From Asterionellopsis glacialis (taxonomy: Eukaryota; Bacillariophyta; Plagiogrammaphyceae; Rhaphoneidales; Asterionellopsidaceae), in NCBI GenBank assembly GCA_014885115.2, contig WKLE02000459.1, forward strand, positions 46,898 to 60,464: a DNA stretch of 13,567 nt, given 5' to 3'. The position numbers and the translations under genes were made by a program. Below the pieces are notes generated by a model, which worked only from the letters and a program-made list of their open reading frames with translations, was not told the DNA's origin and did not search any database. Shown here one piece after another: positions 9,808-13,567 of the stretch; position 1 is the stretch's first letter; the number at the start of each line of letters is the position of its first letter.

Positions 9808-11022
9808 TTACATTATTGTGAGTACTGTAACTTGTGGGTACCTGGCAGCCAAGATTTGTCCTGCCGTTTGCACCAATGCTGCACCATCAAAAAATATGAT
9901 ATCTGTTTGGCTCTTTACAGGGTCATGCTTTTGTATATGAGGAAGGAATTTGTTGGTAATATATGTAACATCTTTCATTCCTCCTAAAGCCATGTGCAGT
10001 GTACAATTCATCACCTCCAATATCACCATAAAACAATGTTGCTCCTACTCCAATAATGTTGATAAATGGGATCTTCTTAATCATAGCACCATCTCCTAGA
10101 AATGACAAACCAAAAGTATCCACTTCTTCTTTCAGCTCCTTCTCATTTCTCCTACAACACTCATCATAATTAATATTCAACAATTTTCCTGTAACCCTGT
10201 GCCTCTTTGGAGGTACATAACCACTACCCACTAATCACACAAGATGTATGACTTGTCAAAATTACTTGCTTTCACCAAGTCCAAATGACAATCCATCAGA
10301 ATGGCACAGATCAGCAAATACCATATCCAAAGTTGCTTCATGTGACTTGTGAAGGAGTGATATTGAAGACAAAGAATTGCTACTGATGGTGGCACTAAAC
10401 AATTGCATTGTCTGCTGTAAATTTTTTGTTGTACTGGCACCAATGATTCCTCTGATTTTTGGAGACATTTCCAGTATCAAAATGCTAGCCATGGAATGTT
10501 GCTCTTGATGAACCTGCTAGTCTTGAACTTCAAATACAGATGAAGAATTAGAAGTCAGTGCAATTGAGTTAGCAGGAGGGCCACTTCCATATCTCTTTTA
10601 TTTGCTTGACACAAGACTTTGTGTACTTGCATCTTGACTGGTGCTAAGAGTGTCTTCAATGTTCTTCTGTGCCCTTTTCTATACTGACTTCTTCTGCATA
10701 CTAGCTTTGTATAAGTCCCAGTAACAATTCAAGTGGAGAAGTGGTAATATTGTTTTGCACAATTTCATATTCTCACCTTTCACCTTGCCAAGATGGTGAA
10801 GTGCTTTTAAGCGGTTAGGGGGGACCCAACAAAAATGGGATCCACACCTCAGGCATTCCCACATTTTGCCATCTAGCAATTTCCTTGCATGTTCAGAGTG
10901 CCATCCCAAACAGTACATATGAGGGGGGGAATTGTGGGCTTCTTGTCAATGTCTTCAGTATCTTCTTTTTCACCACAACTGCTCTGGCTTAAACCATCAT
11001 CACCATCCTGTTGAGATGTCAT
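9808..11022 (-). pseudogene. hAT-type transposase pseudogene (BED zinc finger plus DUF659), frameshifted and 3'-truncated
   Basis: From the likely start (MTSQQDGDDG at 11022) the order is: an acidic N-terminus; a BED-type finger (WECLRCGSHF, then RLKALHHLGKVKG, then KLC) around 10790-10880; a Ser/Thr-rich linker; and a DUF659-type RNase H-like core (GYVPPKRHRVTGKLL, GLSFLGDG, IIFFDGAALVQTAGQIL). The Asp residues in LGDG and FFDGA sit where the first two catalytic acids of hAT transposases lie. The third acid and the C-terminal dimerisation region are absent; similarity stops at about 9820. Damage includes a one-base deletion at the C7 run (10923-10929), a one-base insertion near 10003-10012, and stops at 10679-10681, 10598-10600, 10517-10519, 10262-10264, 10256-10258 and 10235-10237. 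Apart from the two shifts, everything between stays in one frame. No protein can be made; it is a fossil. Confidence 0.75.
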
Positions 11023-11315
11023 TGTTATTGTCATTATTATCAGTCCTCTGCAAGCAGTGCAGCTGTAGCCATAGCAAATGATTAGCAATACAACCATACA
11101 ACCACATTGCTTTTGTTGACAACAACAATCAAACATTCTCAATTCCAAAGCCAGCCATCAATGCCAAATGCAAAGAGCTGCATGTAGATTTGGTGATGTT
11201 CTTCCTTGCAATTGATTCTTTGATTAATAATTATGAAAGCTGATTGGTTGCATAGATCCCAGTACTGTCACTATGAGCCATCTACTGGCAGTGATATTTT
11301 TTATCATACCCAGTA

Positions 11316-11453
11316 ATTACCAAGAAGTAGGTTTTATACATGTATGTAAGTGTATACAAAATGGTCACCATTACCAGGTACTTTACATTACCAGAGGTAC
11401 TTTCAGATAATTAGGCCAATTACCTTGTAATAGCCCAGGAATTACCTGGTAAT
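11316..11453 (-). repeat. Right subterminal ATTACC motif cluster
   Basis: Five ATTACC hexamers (11316, 11370, 11387, 11419, 11441) and one GGTAAT (11448) form the mirror image of the left cluster. The last two make a 15-base near-perfect palindrome, AATTACC-T-GGTAATT, at 11440-11454. The cluster lies on the 5' side of the transposase pseudogene. Confidence 0.65.
11370..11406. repeat. Imperfect tandem repeat of an ATTACCAG-GGTACTTT unit
   Basis: ATTACCAGGTACTTTAC (11370-11386) is followed at once by ATTACCAGAGGTACTTTCAG (11387-11406), the same unit with a two-base insertion. It lies in the right subterminal cluster. Confidence 0.65.
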
Positions 11454-11649
11454 TGACAATTAAGCCTTGGAGAGTGACTGAGTGTTGTTAACTTGTTCCA
11501 GATTCCTAGGTCTACTGTCCTACTAAAACTAGGAGGAGGTCCACCTCAGTACTGGCTGACTGGTAAGGATGACATACATAAAAAATTTTATCAAGAAAAT
11601 CAAAGTAATAAAGATAACAAATAAATAAGAATCAAAAATTCCCTACAAT

Positions 11650-11674
11650 GATGGTTTGGGGAGGGGGGTGGGGT
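11650..11674 (+). repeat. G-rich tract
   Basis: GGTTTGGGG, then A, GGGGGG, T and GGGG on the plus strand, in an otherwise AT-rich, CpG-free region. It contains three long G runs plus a GG, so a G-quadruplex is conceivable but a regular four-run G3 motif is not cleanly met. Confidence 0.4.
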
Positions 11675-13044
11675 TATCAGTTATCATGATGGGCTTACAA
11701 CATGGCATTTATACTAGTATTTATTCTGTAGCGTGAGAAAGACCTTTTTTGCTGCTTTCTTGGATAATGGCCTGGTTCCATCTCATAGTATAAGAACATC
11801 ATCTGGGGTCAAAAGTAGCCTGTCCACTCAGAAATTCCAATGTACTACCAACCATCTAAGCAAATAACAGTACCACAGTCAGTAGATCAAGAGTTGGGCT
11901 TAGATCCTAAAGATTTTAAATTTGAATATTACTTAATATGTTGTCAGTTGAGTCCTTTTGGATTTCTCTGAGTTGTTTTTTTTTGAACTGATGACAGATT
12001 ATTACACTACTTTGTTCTGAAGGGGAGCACCTAACAAAAAAGCTAAAATTATAACAACAATAAATGGTATTATCAATGGAAGAATAGTGGGTGTTGTTGT
12101 GATGCCCTTGGAATATACTGTACAGTCTGTACCCATACTAATAATTGATATCTATTCATTAAGCCAAGCTTGAAAATTAGGTCATAGCTATATAGACATT
12201 TTACAGCAGAGTGTATTATCACACAGCAATGTAACCTATTGTTGTCAGCAAATCTTGTGTACTGTGCCTTTTTATGCACAGACATCATGAGCATGTTTCC
12301 ATAAGTAGATGGATGATTAACCATGATCCATTTTAAAAAATTTGAATAAAGATGGATTGGTACATGTTATACATTTTTTAATTTTTTCCAGAATATCATA
12401 TCCTGGCAAGCTCTTGGTCCACCAGAATGACACAATGACACAATTGACAAAACAACTGTTGTTAAGGATGAATGTTAACTGTAGAAGTAAAAAGAAGGAC
12501 TTGTTTAGTTATAAATTGTTATGATTCAGTGTACTAGGATTAGCTTGTTTTTTTTATGTTGTTGTGTGGTTTTTGGAGCTTCTTGTAAAAGAGTATAGGT
12601 GGACAGATAACCAAAAAAAGGCTTACCAACTTCTTACTTACAACCCATTCTTGTTGCTTTGAGGCTCAAAGTTACAAGAACAGGCAAGGATTCTTGGGTC
12701 CCTATTTGACAAGAAGAATGAAGATGAATTGACTACATCTGCAGGTAGTGGTCTTCTGATGCTCTTACACATGACAAAAGTAAAAGAACAAATAGTGTTA
12801 TTAGTAGTGGTTTCATTTAATGTTACAGAAAACTACTAGTTTGTCAATAAAAACAAAAGAAATAGAATTTTAGTCATATATTTTGTTTCTTCTAATTTAT
12901 TCTGTTTTTCATAATACTATAGTAGGTACTAAATATTATTGGGCTAACCTCCACCTGTTCCATATCCTCTGTTGTTCTTGTGGTAGGATAAGAACAAGAT
13001 ATATCACCACCACCACCTCCTGAAGCTTTACCACCATCTACTGC

Positions 13045-13068
13045 TATTACTACTACTACTGCATCATC
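13045..13068 (+). repeat. TAC and CAT trinucleotide microsatellite
   Basis: A run of ATTACTACTACTACT is followed closely by GCATCATCAT. Together with the CACCACCACCACC run at 13002-13015 it makes a simple-sequence patch of about 70 bases. No coding role is evident. Confidence 0.6.
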
Positions 13069-13313
13069 ATGGGGTTGTCATATAGTAGTAACAGTATTGT
13101 AGTACTAGTGCTAAGAACAAAGTAACTTCAATAACTGCAACAGTAGTACCTCCTGCTACTCAAACTATGAAAAAAACCTATTAGGCATACCTTCCAATGT
13201 TTGAAATACATTACTATCCAGTGGCAAATAGTGTCCTTTCCCCCTTAAAATACAATATTTGCAAGTAGTAAGTTGTAAGAACCACATCATGATAGTATAC
13301 ACAAACATGATAA

Positions 13314-13567
13314 GCAACACATGTGGCTTATCCTAAACTTGAAATGCTGATTTGTGATAAAAGCAACACTAAGTTCAAGACTAAGCTTTTCTTTGATGAC
13401 ATACACATGTTGCTCCCTCAGATAATCAGTAGGCCACATGGTTTTAATCTACTATTTTACCAACTCATGTGGAAAGTGAGGTTTTTCCTCTGTCACCATA
13501 GTTCTGATAATTTGTTTGCAAGTACATACTATATTTTTTACTTGACTTTTTTTTGCTTGCAGAGATA
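13314..13567 (+). CDS. Partial open frame running off the right edge, unknown product
   Basis: Eighty-four codons follow a TAA at 13311-13313 without a stop to the window end. The first Met is at 13344 (MLICDKSN), followed by KFKTKLFFDDIHMLLPQ. The composition up to about 13475 looks protein-like. After a GTGAGG string at 13476 it becomes Phe/Tyr-rich and T-rich, as an intron would, ending in a strong acceptor-like CTTGACTTTTTTTTGCTTGCAG (13541-13562, given here in two parts: CTTGAC and the T-run with TTGCAG). One reading is an exon ending near 13475, an intron 13476-13562 and a new exon at 13563. I do not recognise the product, and chance is possible in AT-rich DNA. Confidence 0.2.

Larger units (their letters stand above)
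9455..11456 (-). mobile_element. Decayed hAT-family DNA transposon (about 2.0 kb), non-autonomous remnant
   Basis: A BED-finger/DUF659 transposase pseudogene is bracketed by two clusters of GGTAAT/ATTACC motifs. On the left (9448-9641) they are almost all GGTAAT; on the right (11316-11453) almost all ATTACC, so the ends are in inverted orientation. The outermost blocks share a pattern: TCAAATTACC followed 37 nt later by the end of CAAGGTAATT on the left, and TCAATTACC followed 39 nt later by the end of CAAGGTAATT on the inverted right end. Subterminal repeats recognised by the transposase are typical of hAT elements. I did not find a matching 8-bp target duplication at these limits, so the exact ends are provisional. 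Confidence 0.6.
11457..13567. other. CpG-free AT-rich arm with no recognised gene; scattered short open frames
   Basis: I recognise no family here. Only one CpG remains (11732). Short plus-strand frames have fairly protein-like composition: 11478-11624 (includes LGGGPPQYWLTG), 11718-11867 (includes KTFFAAFLDNGLVPS), 11819-11971 (includes QELGLDPKDFKFEYY) and 12663-12839 (includes QARILGSLFDKKNEDELT). A minus-strand frame of 83 codons spans 12073-12324 and a plus-strand frame of 60 codons spans 12342-12524. They are in different frames, without consistent starts. They may be exons of one decayed or intron-rich gene, remnants of a second transposon, or chance. A small GACACAAT tandem lies near 12425, and ACC/TAC trinucleotide stretches lie at 13002-13068. 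Confidence 0.45.

Noticed and set aside
10235..10681. Alternative genetic code (TAA/TAG as Gln) explaining the in-frame stops of the transposase
   Set aside because: TGA stops and two frameshifts are also present, and the intact neighbour gene reads normally. Any stop can be derived from CAA, CAG or CGA by one C-to-T change, so that pattern is no evidence for recoding.
9447..11464. 8-bp target-site duplication around the hAT remnant
   Set aside because: The bases outside the provisional ends (TGGTAATA on the left, CAATTAAG on the right) do not match, so the ends are left provisional.
12073..12324. 83-codon minus-strand frame as the missing C-terminal part of the transposase
   Set aside because: I cannot see hAT C-terminal motifs in it, and it lies on the far side of the element, upstream of the transposase start.

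Overview
The window is eukaryotic nuclear DNA. The evidence is two short spliceosomal introns (110 and 102 nt, GT-AG, GTAAGY donors), a multidomain membrane-trafficking protein of a type not found in bacteria, and a BED-finger/DUF659 (hAT-type) transposase remnant. The small compact introns, the very long Ser-rich exons and the style of the DUF659 remnant fit a unicellular alga. A diatom or other stramenopile is my best guess, but this is inference and no marker gene in the window proves it.

Layout. Positions 1-288 are the 3' flank of the main gene. Positions 289-8630 (minus strand) hold one gene in three exons: 8630-5596, 5485-4472 and 4369-289. Spliced, they give a 2,709-residue protein with a long Ser/Arg-rich N-terminus, a probable C2-like fold carrying a long insertion, a complete tripartite DENN module (uDENN, cDENN, dDENN), an acidic linker, a helical region and eight WD40-type repeats. 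This is the architecture of plant SCD1 and animal DENND3, which act on Rab GTPases in vesicle traffic. Both introns interrupt an Arg CGG codon in phase 2, and joining at these sites restores a continuous frame.

Positions 8631-9416 are the AT-rich upstream flank and promoter region, with ordinary CpG content. From 9417 to the right edge (about 4.15 kb) the DNA changes abruptly: I count only three CpG dinucleotides, against 24 in the 780 bases just before. The left part of this CpG desert (about 9455-11456) looks like a dead hAT-family transposon. A transposase pseudogene on the minus strand, with two frameshifts and six internal stops and no C-terminal half, is flanked by two clusters of GGTAAT motifs in inverted orientation (subterminal inverted repeats).

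Positions 11457-13567 have no recognisable gene. They contain several short plus-strand open frames with protein-like composition, a G-rich tract, trinucleotide repeats, and at the right edge an open frame running off the window next to a strong 3' splice-site-like sequence.

The living gene and the right arm do not appear functionally linked. The contrast between a normal-CpG gene and an almost CpG-free transposon-bearing arm with a sharp edge suggests a methylated, silenced repeat block next to an active gene. I found no novel multi-gene system. The items most worth checking are the CpG boundary, the hAT remnant, and the frame-preserving exon that carries most of the DENN core.
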